Assembly: GCF_963665675.1 (NCBI RefSeq) | Contig: NZ_OY762426.1 | Location: 2,170,001 to 2,234,000, forward strand | Origin: an uncultured Methanolobus sp. | GTDB lineage: Archaea > Halobacteriota > Methanosarcinia > Methanosarcinales > Methanosarcinaceae | DNA: 64,000 bases | Direction: 5' to 3' | Shown here: piece after piece, positions 45,938 to 55,228 of the stretch | Layout: each line of letters opens with the position of its first letter | Numbering within the stretch: the stretch's first letter is position 1 | The notes under the pieces: model-generated | What the model saw: only the letters and a program-made list of their open reading frames with translations | Told to the model about the DNA's origin: nothing | Database searches by the model: none | Position numbers and translations under genes: made by a program

Positions 45938-47216
45938 CAGTAGTTTGCTAATTTTCCTCTCGGTCACAAAGTAGTGCCTTTCGATAGCTTTATATGCGGC
46001 GAGAACGCCGCCATATGTCGTTTCTAAAATTCAATTCCAGCACCCCTTCTAAAGTCGAGTTAAGACCAAAACAATGTATCGATGCTGTTCTAAAACCTCT
46101 TACTGATAATATCGCCATTAATATCAATGGTTCTCTTACCTGTAAAGACCTATTTTATGCTGCTATATGTATGGCAGTAGAAAAAAGTTCAGTTCATTCC
46201 ATGTCGAAACACTATCAAGACATTCCTTGTGAAACATCTACAAGATATCATCTCAATAAATTGGATCTTGAAGAACTAATCCGGTTAAATGCAAAGATTC
46301 TACTTCAAGGTCCTATTAGTACTCTAAAAACTGAGAAAAAGTATGAGTTTGCTATTGACTTTACAAATGACCCTTACTATGGAGAAACTGATTCATCCAA
46401 TGAAAACTACGTCATACGTGGACAGGCAAAAAAATCTACAAACTCTTTCTATTCATATATTTCATTGTCCATCATAAACAAGAATGAGAGGTTCACTATA
46501 TCCGTTCTTCCAGTAGAAAGAAGTGAAACAAAGATCAATTACCTCGCTTATTTCGTTGATCTGATAGGGAACCTTGATCTTAAGATCAAGGTTCTTTGTT
46601 TGGACAGAGAGTTTAGCTCTGTTGATGTCTTTGAGTTCTTACAGAACAAAGACATTCCTCATATTACTCCTATAGTTAAAAAAGGAAACGTGATCAAACG
46701 ACTACTTATTGGTAGAAAGGCAAGGGATTCGCAATATGTTATGAAGAATCCTCAGAAGAAAGAGGTTCGGCTAAATATCGTTATTGATGTCAAGTACATG
46801 AAAGGTAAAAGGAATAAAAAAGGATGCGAAAACCTTGGTTTTGTTGTTTATGGGATCAACTGGAAGCCCCGGAAGATTAGCACGGTCTATAGAAGAAGGT
46901 TTGCAATCGAATCGTCTTACAGGATGAGGAATATAGTCAAACCCAGAACATCGACAAGGAACGTTACTTTCAGGTACTTTTTTACATTGGTATCGTTCCT
47001 GCTTAGAAATACATGGCTCCTAATTCAGAAAAAGCATTTTACGATTGTAAAACGAGGTCCTCAAACAATTGATGAGGATAGGTTCAGGTTTGACAGATTT
47101 ATCCTGTTTGTTGAGGAATGGTTTAGAAGAAACTTAAGGGTTCAATTGGTAGTGCGGTGTTTGAGGTAGATGAATAGCGGTAAGGAGAAAAAGGAGGGAA
47201 AAATAGCGAAGTACTG
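45938..47216 (+). mobile_element. ISH3-family element, copy C (1279 bp, 5-bp duplication)
   Basis: Ends CAGTAGTTTGCTAATTTTCC and the complement of CAGTACTTCGCTATTTTTCC; ACATT directly repeated at 45933-45937 and 47217-47221. Nearly identical to copy A in the opposite orientation, so the two could mediate inversion of the 11 kb between them. Confidence 0.94.
45994..47169 (+). CDS. ISH3-family transposase, copy C
   Basis: 391 residues, differing from copy A at about four positions (for example QCIDAV for QCINAV, DIPC for DVPC). D-D-E residues as in copy A. The near identity of copies A and C suggests recent transposition within this region or genome. Start-codon hairpin at 45992-46016; second Met at 46015. 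Confidence 0.94.
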   Translation: MRRERRHMSFLKFNSSTPSKVELRPKQCIDAVLKPLTDNIAININGSLTCKDLFYAAICMAVEKSSVHSMSKHYQDIPCETSTRYHLNKLDLEELIRLNAKILLQGPISTLKTEKKYEFAIDFTNDPYYGETDSSNENYVIRGQAKKSTNSFYSYISLSIINKNERFTISVLPVERSETKINYLAYFVDLIGNLDLKIKVLCLDREFSSVDVFEFLQNKDIPHITPIVKKGNVIKRLLIGRKARDSQYVMKNPQKKEVRLNIVIDVKYMKGKRNKKGCENLGFVVYGINWKPRKISTVYRRRFAIESSYRMRNIVKPRTSTRNVTFRYFFTLVSFLLRNTWLLIQKKHFTIVKRGPQTIDEDRFRFDRFILFVEEWFRRNLRVQLVVRCLR

Positions 47217-48685
47217 ACATTGAGAAATATGGGAAGAAGGAGAAACGACCACTAAGTATTCCTACAATGCACGATAGAGCAATGCAGGCGTTACATGCTC
47301 TTGCACTAGACCCAATTGCAGAAACAACAGCAGACAAGTGTTCTTTTGGCTTCCGTCAGAACAGGAGTACTCATGATGCTTGTGAACTATCTTTTAAGTG
47401 CCTGAGCAAGAAACATTCTGCTCAATGGGTGCTTGAAGGGGATATCAAAGGTTGTTTTGATAATATCAACCATGATTGGCTACTGGCCAATATCCCAATG
47501 GATAAATCAATACTTAAGCAATTTCTTAAAGCAGGGTTTGTTTATAACCGACATCTGAATCCCAGTAAAGCAGGAACTCCACAAGGAGGTATCATATCCC
47601 CGATATTGGCAAATATGACCTTAGATGGCATTGAAAATGCAATAGCTGCTAAGTATCATACAAACATGAAGGGAACTATCAATAAAAGATATAACCTTCA
47701 TAAAGTCAATTTCGTGAGATATGCAGACGATTTCATCGTCACCGCGGATTCAGAAGAAGTAGCTAAAGACGTTGCAGAATTGATTACATCATTCCTGAAG
47801 GAGAAGGGTCTGGAACTATCAACAGAGAAGACTCTTGTGTCCCATATAGATGATGGATTTGACTTCTTGGGCTGGAATTTCCGAAAATATAAAGGAAAAC
47901 TTCTAATCAAGCCTTCCAGGAAATCCATTGATAAAATCACTAAGAATATTAATGATGTAATTAAGAAAGGTAAGGCCTGGTCACAGGAATCTCTCATCCG
48001 AAAGCTTAATCCAATTATCACCGGATGGGCTGTATATCACCAAACAGTTGTTTCTAAGGACGTATTCTCCAAACTTGATTACAGGTTGTGGAATATGCTC
48101 TGGACATGGGCTAAAAGGAGACATCCTGATAAATCCCATTGGTGGATTGCCAATAGATATTGGCATAGGGTTGGATCAAGGAATTGGGTATTTTCTACTG
48201 GAAGTTATGAACTCAAGCACGTCCCGGATACGAAGATTATCAGACATCCCGGTATAAAACGGGACAAGAACCCTTATCTAGATAAGGAATACTTCGAATG
48301 GCGAAGGGAGTATCTAAGAATTCGGAGAAAGGATAACTACCCCAAACCTAAGAATTTTGAGTTGATTGGAACAGGAAGTAATGTTGTTAGTTACTATATA
48401 TACTAAATGCCACAAAAAAAAAAGAGAGAATAACTGCTGCCCGATACACAAAAGGTTATAGAATGCTTGAGCGGTATGAAGGGAAACTTTCACGTACCGT
48501 TCTTAGAAGAGGGAGAGCGAGCAATCGCTCTTTCTTATTTGACGATATTTATCTATAGAAGAATAAGAACATATAGAGGTATAGGGATTTTACAGCAAAT
48601 GTGAGACGCTGCCACAGAATAAAAATATGATGGGTAAAATTGATTAAAATCACAGTCAGAAAGTTAAAAGTATATTAAAGTTCAA

Positions 48686-49486
48686 TTGATGAAAATGGAA
48701 CTAGATGAAAATAAGTTAACCTATGAATACATTGATTCGATCTTTAAAGCTAGAATTAATGATAATTTGGCAACACATGCAAATATGGTTAGTGTCTTTC
48801 ACATTGGCATTGAAACATCTTTATGTTTAAATGAATCCCTCCAATTAAAATTTTTAGAGAAAAGTAAAGTAACGGGAAAATCCTTTTCTGGTCCTCAGTC
48901 GTTTGTTTCTCTTTTATTTTTGAGAAATAGTAATTATTTAATTGCTACTGAAGAGTTAGCTTTAAGGGGATTAGCTAATTCTAGCTATTTGAATTTGAGA
49001 GTTGTTTTTGAAGGAATAACTCTAATCTATTTACTTTATCTTACTGAAATCGAAGCCAGCCTATTCTATAAAAAACAATTAGGGATATTAACTCCCAAAG
49101 AAGAAAGTGATCTAAAAAAGAAGTATAACTGGCTCGGTCCAAAAACCGTAAGAAGCATACTATATAGTGGTGAAAAGAAAGACCAGCTTGAAATGTTTTA
49201 TCATGAATTATCAAATTTTGCCCATGCGAGTGTAAAAGGTTTAATGATGGATATTGAATCGAAAAAAGGGGTAGTTGGTGATATCCTTGGAACAGGTTTG
49301 ATGTTAATGGTTTCAAATCTGATCGCTATATATGATATTTATTTTGACATAATTGAAGAAAAAGAAAAGAAGAAAATCGAACAAACATGCGATGAGATAG
49401 TCAAAGAATTAGAGGGACAATGGCCTGATCTTGCTCCTAATAGTCCAGAGTTTATAGATAAATTGAAATTTAATTTCCAACAATAA
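48686..49486 (+). CDS. Hypothetical helical protein with a SNFAH motif
   Basis: 266 residues from TTG/ATG near 48686 (MMKMELDENKLTYEYIDSI). All-helical in appearance. Segments NSSYLNLRVVFEGITLIYLL and MFYHELSNFAHASVKGLMMD recall HEPN-like or DUF5677-type folds (R-E in one helix, H in another), but I cannot confirm this. It is 70 bases right of the IS256 and left of the IS5-like element, so it may be a survivor of the older accessory DNA. Confidence 0.55.
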   Translation: MMKMELDENKLTYEYIDSIFKARINDNLATHANMVSVFHIGIETSLCLNESLQLKFLEKSKVTGKSFSGPQSFVSLLFLRNSNYLIATEELALRGLANSSYLNLRVVFEGITLIYLLYLTEIEASLFYKKQLGILTPKEESDLKKKYNWLGPKTVRSILYSGEKKDQLEMFYHELSNFAHASVKGLMMDIESKKGVVGDILGTGLMLMVSNLIAIYDIYFDIIEEKEKKKIEQTCDEIVKELEGQWPDLAPNSPEFIDKLKFNFQQ

Positions 49487-50086
49487 ATGGAAATAAAGAA
49501 TAATATGGAATATCCGGCTCTGTAGAAATCCTGTTGTTATTAGTGACAAAAAACAACCTATAAACTAAAAACAAAGTAGCTATCCGCCGAAGGCGGCACA
49601 TTCCAATGCTGCTGCACAGAAGATAATTACAAAAATTGGTACAGGCTTTCTGAGAACTCTACATAAGTCCTGCGAAGAAAATACAGAGGATTTGCAGATT
49701 ATTTTTTTTATAGGGTCCTCTGAGATTATATCCTAATTACAGCAATATAATTCCTTTTTTACCTAAATACAGAGTTTATCTTACTGCCCCATGAAAAGTA
49801 CATCCTATTTAGTTTTTAAATTCAAATTAAAGCCGAATAAAATCGTAATATTTATTGAGGAGGACGTATTATCCTCCTCTGGCGATTAATTATGCAACCC
49901 CCGCTTATACCACTAAACGAAGATTACAAATGGAAATTGTTATCTGAAATACTAAATGTTTTCGATTCAAGAGCAACCAGACAGATTCTTTCAAGGAGGG
50001 GCATTCTGCCCCTCCAAAAATCAATACCTGCCATAAAAATAGTTCTTCTGAGCATGTTCTTTTCAAGTGATATCTCCTATGTTGTA

Positions 50087-51371
50087 AGAGGCCGTCTAAT
50101 TAGATCTTCGGCATAAAAGCTTATCCTTTTTTTTCGTCATCTTCATCATCTATCTTTTTTTTTTGGGGGGGGGCGGCAGCTATAAATAGCATAAATCTGG
50201 CCCGCCTCATGGCTAAAAAAGTAATGATGTATGGAGGAGTCCAATTTGAGGACTCTATTGAAAACTATCTGAACAGGGAAAGCGCCTCAATTTGCCAATT
50301 CCTGCACTTTCTCTGCATAGAAGATATTTCACAGTACTTAGAGCGTACTGTGTATGCCAACAAAAGTTGGCATTACAAATATAACATTTCCTCAATGATA
50401 AAACTCTTCATTGTTATGTGTTTCAGGCAGTTATCTTATGAGAAAACTGTCGCCTCATTAACAGAAGAAGAGGCAATACTACTCGCTTTTTGCGATAACA
50501 ATGGTGTTGTAAAACTTCCTTCATCAAAGACCTTACATAATTTTGTAAAATATCGATTAGGAGAAGATGGAATAACTGAAATAATGATGTTAGTTGGAGA
50601 AAGAATCCTTAAACTTGCTCAAATAAAAGAAGCTAAGATCGATTCAACTCCGCTTGAAGCTTCAAGATACGATAAATATGCGGATTATAATCCTCATTAC
50701 AAATGCAAGATGGACAAAGCTCATATCACGATGGTAGGAACTTATCCCGTGTTCATGACACATACAAATGGCAAAGCAGGAGATACTCATGAACTCATCA
50801 AACACATTCAAGCATTGAAGAAAATGAATGCTGATATTGACATGTATTCTGCAGATACGGGTTATAAAGCATTCAAGAATCATGCAGATATCTGGTATCA
50901 TTTGAATGCAAGGCCAGTTATTGCATATCCAAAAAATGCTGTGATCAGCAAAGAGGGCGAAATGGACAAAATCGATCATTGGGTAAATAAAATGTGGTTT
51001 CTGGGTGGGAATATACTTGCAAGTACTGAAGAAAAACTAAAATTCCTATATGAGATTGGAATGTCTAAACAGGTTGGGATGAACTTACGTAATCAAAATA
51101 TGAGGGATGAATCGTTCTATGAGCTATACAAGAAAAGAGGAGAATGCGAATCAAAGCACGGACACATTAAAGATGTAGTCAAGTTCGATATAAGAAGAAT
51201 CAGAGCAGAGAGTAGAAAGCTCTACTCTCTGCTGAATTTTGTAGCGTATCAGTTACTTGTACTTACAGAAATACAGAATGGGTTTGAGAAAAGAAATTCA
51301 TTTGGAAGCTTTTATTGAAAATGTTTGTCTAATTAGAATGGAGGTATTTGGAAGCTAATTAGATAACCTCT
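50087..51371 (+). mobile_element. IS5/IS1182-like element (inner, 1285 bp)
   Basis: Inverted ends AGAGGCCGTCTAATTAG and the complement of AGAGGTTATCTAATTAG; the target is GTA (or GTAAG, depending where the ends are drawn), present at both edges. The 5' region has a T run followed by a G run (T10 then G9 near 50155-50173). A 47-base piece of its left end also occurs at 23552. Confidence 0.88.
50209..51318 (+). CDS. IS5/IS1182-like transposase (inner)
   Basis: 369 residues, apparently intact. Catalytic residues in AKIDSTPLEASRYDKYADYN, DMYSADTGYKAFKN and ECESKHGHIKDVVKF. The first 100 residues hold the helical N-terminal domain (MIKLFIVMCFRQLSYEKTVA). Exact family placement (IS5 or IS1182) needs a database search. 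Confidence 0.9.
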   Translation: MAKKVMMYGGVQFEDSIENYLNRESASICQFLHFLCIEDISQYLERTVYANKSWHYKYNISSMIKLFIVMCFRQLSYEKTVASLTEEEAILLAFCDNNGVVKLPSSKTLHNFVKYRLGEDGITEIMMLVGERILKLAQIKEAKIDSTPLEASRYDKYADYNPHYKCKMDKAHITMVGTYPVFMTHTNGKAGDTHELIKHIQALKKMNADIDMYSADTGYKAFKNHADIWYHLNARPVIAYPKNAVISKEGEMDKIDHWVNKMWFLGGNILASTEEKLKFLYEIGMSKQVGMNLRNQNMRDESFYELYKKRGECESKHGHIKDVVKFDIRRIRAESRKLYSLLNFVAYQLLVLTEIQNGFEKRNSFGSFY

Positions 51372-52359
51372 GTAAGAGAGATCGAAGAAAGGGAAAGCTT
51401 GAGGGGATTTCTAAAAACAAATACAGTATTAACAGAAAACCAAATTTATTCAACTCTGAGCAAGTATGACCCTGAAGAATTCATTGGTTTTATCATTGAC
51501 ACTCTGAATAATGCATGCCCTAAGAGAAAAAGAGGCTCAAGAGGCATAATTATAGACAGTACTGATATAAACCTCCAACTTAACTGGAATGCAAAAAAAA
51601 TAAGCAAGAAAAGTCTTGAAGAAAAAGAATACAAATGGGGCCATTCAACTCACAGAGGATTCTTCATAGGAATGAAACTGACTCTTGCTCTGGATCATTC
51701 CACGCTCAAACCATTAGCATTTCTTATCAATGAAGCGAATGTAGCGGAACCTAAGATCTATCCTATGATTCTTTCAGAACTGAAGAGAAAAAGGATAACA
51801 AAAGCAGGAGACATTATATTTGCGGACAGAGGCTATTATTCCTATGAAAACTATGCGATCTCCATAAAAGAGTTCAAGGTTGTTCCACTGATATTTCCTC
51901 GCAAGAATTGTAATTTCAGGAAGCTCTTCAATATGATGGCATATCCTTTGAACATATTCGATTCAAAAAGGGATACTAATGCTGAAATTAGTGTTTATAA
52001 GAGAATCATTGCAAAGTTCAAGGAACTGATAAGTGACTGGAAAAACTTCAGAAAAGTAAGATCTATCATCGAAGATGTGTTCAAATTGGCGAAGAAAGCT
52101 TACTCTATGGAGAATTTGCATCGATATACGAAGAGATCTGTTCAAAAATACTGCTCTTTAGCTGTACTTTTAGTGGGGATGACTGTAAACATCGGCATTA
52201 GGAAAAAGAAGGACTTACAAGTCTTGGCTGAATGAAGAAGCTGTAAGGGCCCTATTTTTTTATTATGATGGGAAAACGCCGGCTTCGCCGTACCCTTCGG
52301 GATTGATCTAGTTACTCATGACCTACGATCGATCATAATTTCAGGATTTCTACAAAGCC

Positions 52360-52824
52360 GAATATCCTGTTACTCTAATTCATTGTAGACACACGTATAT
52401 GGACAATAAATAAGTATAGTGTGGAATCAATTAATTTGATGTAAGTTGATTGAGTTCTAATTCGAGAGATTTAACATAATTTTTTACTGGTTTTTTGAGT
52501 TCATTATACAATTTCCATGGCTTCAGCGTGATTATATATTTTTCAAAACATTTATCTTTTAATATCTTTTCTTTGTTCTGTCTGCTAAAAGGAATAGGTC
52601 TCTTTTTTGAGTGAAGTCGAAAACTTCACATCCTACATTTCCTATATTATAATTCAGTGAGGTGTTAGGCTTTAAATTGGGTGATGAACTCCCCCTCTCA
52701 GCGCTTTATCTGATCTTGCACATTTCTGAAATTGTTCTGATTTTATTATTGTTTCTAATTAGTAGCAGATATATATATTATTGAAATCTACTATCCGATA
52801 ACTCATAAACAGGATTGAATAATA
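52360..52824. other. Non-coding stretch at the right edge of the accessory region
   Basis: No gene supported. It contains the tRNA-Ser-like repeat at 52690-52706 and an A/T-rich ATATATATTATTG near 52770 that could be the TATA box of the zinc-ribbon gene at 52825. Confidence 0.5.
52690..52706 (+). repeat. attR-like repeat of the tRNA-Ser 3' end
   Basis: TCCCCCTCTCAGCGCTT matches 16 of 17 bases of 11422-11438 in the same orientation. The rest of a tRNA is not present. It fits the far end of an element integrated at tRNA-Ser, or the displaced 3' end of the original tRNA. Confidence 0.5.
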
Positions 52825-53112
52825 ATGTCTGAAGTAAATGTATTCCGCATAAAAGAAAACATGGATGTCAATGATGATGGGTGTACAGTTGTGACATGTC
52901 CGGAATGTGGGGCCGAAATTACAGTTCTGTATACCAATATAGCAGATGACAGCATGGCACTTTTGGAGTATATGGAATGTCCTGCATGCAATAGTATCCT
53001 TGATCAGGTGCATCCGTCTGAAAGCTTAAACAAGAGAATAGCTGATCACGTGGCAAAGGAACTGCTGAATGGCCTTGAACTGGATTTGAACAAAGCATTA
53101 TCAAAACGCTGA
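52825..53112 (+). CDS. Small zinc-ribbon protein
   Basis: 95 residues. Two CxxC pairs (TCPECGAEI and ECPACNSIL, about residues 32-56) form a zinc ribbon, flanked by an N-terminal strand region and a C-terminal helix (NKRIADHVAKELLNGLELDL). ATG 52825 has no strong Shine-Dalgarno sequence. It lies nine bases before the acetyltransferase gene, same strand. Function unknown. Confidence 0.75.
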   Translation: MSEVNVFRIKENMDVNDDGCTVVTCPECGAEITVLYTNIADDSMALLEYMECPACNSILDQVHPSESLNKRIADHVAKELLNGLELDLNKALSKR

Positions 53113-53121
53113 CAATCAGTA

Positions 53122-53580
53122 ATGGCGAATGAGAATAGTTTAAACCAGCAGAATATCGTATTTGCTGATGACCTGGAAGGAGTAGATTGGGAAGAAGCTT
53201 CCATAGTGTTTGAACGGGCTCCGCTTGGCAGAAAGAAACGAGATCCTGCTCAACTCCGTAAGGCCTTTGAGGCAAGCTATGCAGTGGTAATTGCTTTAGA
53301 TTCCGGGAAAGTTGTGGGTATGTGCCGGGCTCTTTGTGATGGACAATATCAGGCGGCTATTTATGATATGGTTCTGTTGCCTGAATTTCAGGGCAAAGGT
53401 ATCGGAAAAGAAATGCTTGACAGGCTATGCAATAAACTGCCTGTGGAAAATATTATCCTTTATTCAGTTCCGGGGAAAGAAGGTTTCTACAGTAAATGCG
53501 GATTCCAAAAAATGCGTACAGCAATGGCCAAATTGAATCCTGCGGTCTCTGATCCTGAAGACGGTTATCTTTTTCCATAG
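53122..53580 (+). CDS. GNAT-family N-acetyltransferase
   Basis: 152 residues. The acetyl-CoA binding motif LPEFQGKGIGKEMLDRL (Q/R-x-x-G-x-G) is at about residues 90-105, followed by IILYSVPGKEGFYSKCGFQK, the typical GFY-x-K-x-GF end of the fold. The substrate is unknown. It follows the zinc-ribbon gene and precedes the rps13 operon. Confidence 0.9.
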   Translation: MANENSLNQQNIVFADDLEGVDWEEASIVFERAPLGRKKRDPAQLRKAFEASYAVVIALDSGKVVGMCRALCDGQYQAAIYDMVLLPEFQGKGIGKEMLDRLCNKLPVENIILYSVPGKEGFYSKCGFQKMRTAMAKLNPAVSDPEDGYLFP

Positions 53581-53650
53581 GAAAGTATTTAAGTAATTAC
53601 TCTCTAGTGAGTGCTCACCTGTTTCGCTATTTCCTGTTTAATGAATAACG

Positions 53651-53675
53651 TTAAATAAGAAAAATAGTATATACA
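53651..53675 (+). promoter_or_regulatory. Possible promoter of the rps13 operon
   Basis: TTAAATAAG and TAGTATATAC lie about 115-135 bases upstream of rps13. Either could be the TATA box for a transcript with a structured leader of about 90 bases. Motif-based only. Confidence 0.4.
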
Positions 53676-53732
53676 GGCGAGTTATTCTATTAATCTTTAG
53701 AATTGCCTGCCCCATTAATAACCGGGGTGTGT

Positions 53733-53770
53733 CGAAGCATATGTTTCGGGGCTACAGGACGCTTGCGTCC
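53733..53770 (+). promoter_or_regulatory. Two hairpins in the rps13 leader
   Basis: CGAAGCAT-ATGTTTCG (53733-53748) and the perfect palindrome GGACGCTTGCGTCC (53757-53770) lie just before the AAGGAGG ribosome binding site at about 53773. Hairpins this close to the binding site could regulate translation, for example by binding of a ribosomal protein (S4 does this in bacteria). Confidence 0.45.
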
Positions 53771-53787
53771 CTAAGGAGGAAAAAATA

Positions 53788-54234
53788 ATGGCAGATGAAG
53801 AAATAAGACACTTAGTCCGTATCATGAATACTGACCTTCAGGGAAGTCAGCCAGTGATCTATGCGCTGACAGGTATTCGCGGTATTGGCCTTAGGACATC
53901 AAGAATTCTAGTTGACAGCACGGGTGTTGACCCGAAAAAACTTATCGGTTATCTTTCCGATGAGGATGTTGCAAAACTCGATGATGCAATTACAAACTTC
54001 GAGAAGAACATCCCGACCTGGATGCTTAACAGATGTGATGACCCATTGACAGGTGACGACAAGCACCTCCTTGGCCAGGATATCATCATGACCCTCAGGG
54101 AAGACCTGAACAACCTTAAGAAGGTTAGGGCATACCGTGGTATGAGGCACGAGAGAGGCCTTAAGGTCAGAGGTCAGAGAACAAAGTCCACAGGAAGGCG
54201 TGGCTCAACCATCGGCGTAAGCAAGAAGAAATAA
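53788..54234 (+). CDS. rps13: 30S ribosomal protein S13 (uS13)
   Basis: Small-subunit head protein at the subunit bridge. 148 residues with [20 protein letters not shown] and the C-terminal basic [21 protein letters not shown] strong AAGGAGG precedes ATG 53788. First gene of the rps13-rps4-rps11-rpoD operon. Confidence 0.98.
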   Translation: MADEEIRHLVRIMNTDLQGSQPVIYALTGIRGIGLRTSRILVDSTGVDPKKLIGYLSDEDVAKLDDAITNFEKNIPTWMLNRCDDPLTGDDKHLLGQDIIMTLREDLNNLKKVRAYRGMRHERGLKVRGQRTKSTGRRGSTIGVSKKK

Positions 54235-54247
54235 TTAAGGTGATCTT

Positions 54248-54820
54248 ATGGGATATCCAGGTAAAAAGAGAAAGAGTTACGACACTCCAAAACATCCATG
54301 GCAGGCAGCCAGGATGGCCACTGAAGTAGAGCTCATCAAAAAGTACGGTCTCCGTAACAAGAAGGAACTCTGGAAAGCAGTCAGTATCCTGAGAAAATAC
54401 AGAGGAGATGCACGTAGGATTCTTGCAGAATCTGCTGAGTTTGCAGACAGTGAACTTACAGGTCACCTCAAGACAGAATCCACTGAGATTCTTGAAAGAT
54501 TGAGAAGATACTCAATTCTTCCATCTGATGCGAATATCGATGATATTCTTGCACTTCAGACAGAAGCAATCCTTGAGCGCAGGCTGCAGACACAGGTTTA
54601 CAGGCTTGGTCTGGCAAGGACTCCAAAACAGGCAAGGCAGTTCATCACACACGGTCACATTGCTATTAACGGGCAGAAAGTGACAGTTCCAAGTGTACTT
54701 ATCTCAAAGGAAGATGAGATGAACATTGACTATTATGGAAATTCACCACTCACCAGCGAATCACACGCTGAAAGACCGGCACAGATAGCTTCAGCAGTAG
54801 CTGGAAACGAGGAGGAGTAA
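54248..54820 (+). CDS. rps4: 30S ribosomal protein S4 (uS4)
   Basis: 16S rRNA-binding assembly protein. 190 residues with the N-terminal [20 protein letters not shown], the S4 domain [20 protein letters not shown] and [18 protein letters not shown]. 13 bases after rps13, with AAGGTGAT as ribosome binding site. Confidence 0.98.
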   Translation: MGYPGKKRKSYDTPKHPWQAARMATEVELIKKYGLRNKKELWKAVSILRKYRGDARRILAESAEFADSELTGHLKTESTEILERLRRYSILPSDANIDDILALQTEAILERRLQTQVYRLGLARTPKQARQFITHGHIAINGQKVTVPSVLISKEDEMNIDYYGNSPLTSESHAERPAQIASAVAGNEEE

Positions 54821-54823
54821 GCT

Positions 54824-55204
54824 ATGGCAAACGGAATTTGGGGCGTAGCTCACATCAAATGTTCATTTAACAACACCATCATTACAGTTACCGATATCAC
54901 TGGTGCTGAAACCATCGCCAAATCATCCGGTGGAATGGTTGTAAAGGCAGCACGTGATGAAAGTTCACCTTATACTGCTATGCAGATGGCAAGCCAGCTT
55001 GCAGATACTCTTAAGGATAAGGGAATCGAAGGTGTACACATAAAGGTACGTGCACCTGGTGGAAACAAGCAGAGAAGTCCGGGTCCTGGAGCACAGGCTG
55101 CTATCAGGGCATTTGCAAGAGCAGGTATCAAGATCGGCAGGATACAGGATGTAACTCCTGTGCCACACGATGGTACACGTCCAAAGGGCGGTAGAAGAGC
55201 ATAA
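54824..55204 (+). CDS. rps11: 30S ribosomal protein S11 (uS11)
   Basis: Small-subunit platform protein near the mRNA exit. 126 residues with [20 protein letters not shown], the [20 protein letters not shown] segment and [15 protein letters not shown] at the end. Starts three bases after the rps4 stop, with GGAGGAG in the end of rps4. Confidence 0.98.
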   Translation: MANGIWGVAHIKCSFNNTIITVTDITGAETIAKSSGGMVVKAARDESSPYTAMQMASQLADTLKDKGIEGVHIKVRAPGGNKQRSPGPGAQAAIRAFARAGIKIGRIQDVTPVPHDGTRPKGGRRA

Positions 55205-55228
55205 TAATAAATAAACGGATATGAACTC

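Larger units (their letters stand above)
45581..48406 (+). pseudogene. ltrA: Group II intron reverse transcriptase, split by ISH3
   Basis: N-terminal 119 residues from ATG 45581 (after GGAGGC) reach RRIYI at 45937; after the ISH3 the frame resumes at 47222 with EKYGKKEKRPLSIPTM. Reverse transcriptase blocks: WVLEGDIKGCFDNINHDWLL, AGTPQGGIISPILANMTLDG, FVRYADDFIVTADS. Excision with one ACATT restores a protein of about 514 residues, a close relative of the intron A enzyme. In its present state intron B cannot make a full maturase; intron A's enzyme might act in trans. Confidence 0.9.
45130..48539 (+). mobile_element. Group II intron B, interrupted by ISH3 (3410 bp)
   Basis: The 5' end GTGTGAAG at 45130, domain V at 48469-48502 (GAGCGG...GAAA...CCGTTC), domain VI next, 3' end CTTATT at 48539. 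Without the ISH3 and one ACATT it would be 2126 bases, similar to intron A. The 5' exon has GGTAAC at positions -12 to -7, as for intron A. It sits one codon before the IS256 transposase stop. Confidence 0.9.
43853..48613 (+). mobile_element. IS256-family element carrying a group II intron and an ISH3 (4761 bp)
   Basis: Inverted ends: GGCAGCGTAACTAATTTGCT on the left and the complement of GGCAGCGTCTCACATTTGCT on the right, each followed by GTAAAAT. Transposase gene near the left end; the intron (45130-48539) lies just before its stop codon. No 8-base duplication is visible (AATGGTAT left, ACAGAATA right), and the IS1634-like gene does not continue on the right, so one flank was deleted or replaced. 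Confidence 0.88.
49892..52235 (+). pseudogene. IS5-like transposase (outer), split by inner IS
   Basis: The first part (MQPPLIPLNEDYKWKLLSEI to SDISYVVR) ends at the inner IS; the second resumes at 51377 as EIEERESLRGFLKTNTVL. The catalytic residues lie in the second part: IIIDSTDINLQLNW, IIFADRGYYSYENY and IIEDVFKLAKKAYSM. Removing the inner IS restores one frame of about 352 residues. Hence the outer element was active until recently. Confidence 0.88.
49516..52359 (+). mobile_element. IS5-like element (outer), 8-bp duplication, holding a second IS
   Basis: Inverted ends GGCTCTGTAGAAATCCTG and the complement of GGCTTTGTAGAAATCCTG; GAATATCC directly repeated at 49508-49515 and 52360-52367. 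An 8-base duplication is known for the ISH1 group of IS5. The transposase gene is interrupted at 50087 by another element; without it the outer IS would be about 1.56 kb. Confidence 0.9.

Noticed and set aside
43845..48621. 8-bp target duplication around IS256
   Set aside because: Neither AATGGTAT/ACAGAATA nor shifted versions match.
50151..50173. T10-G9 run as a regulatory slippery tract
   Set aside because: It lies in the non-coding leader of the inner IS; nothing ties it to a function, and homopolymers are prone to error.
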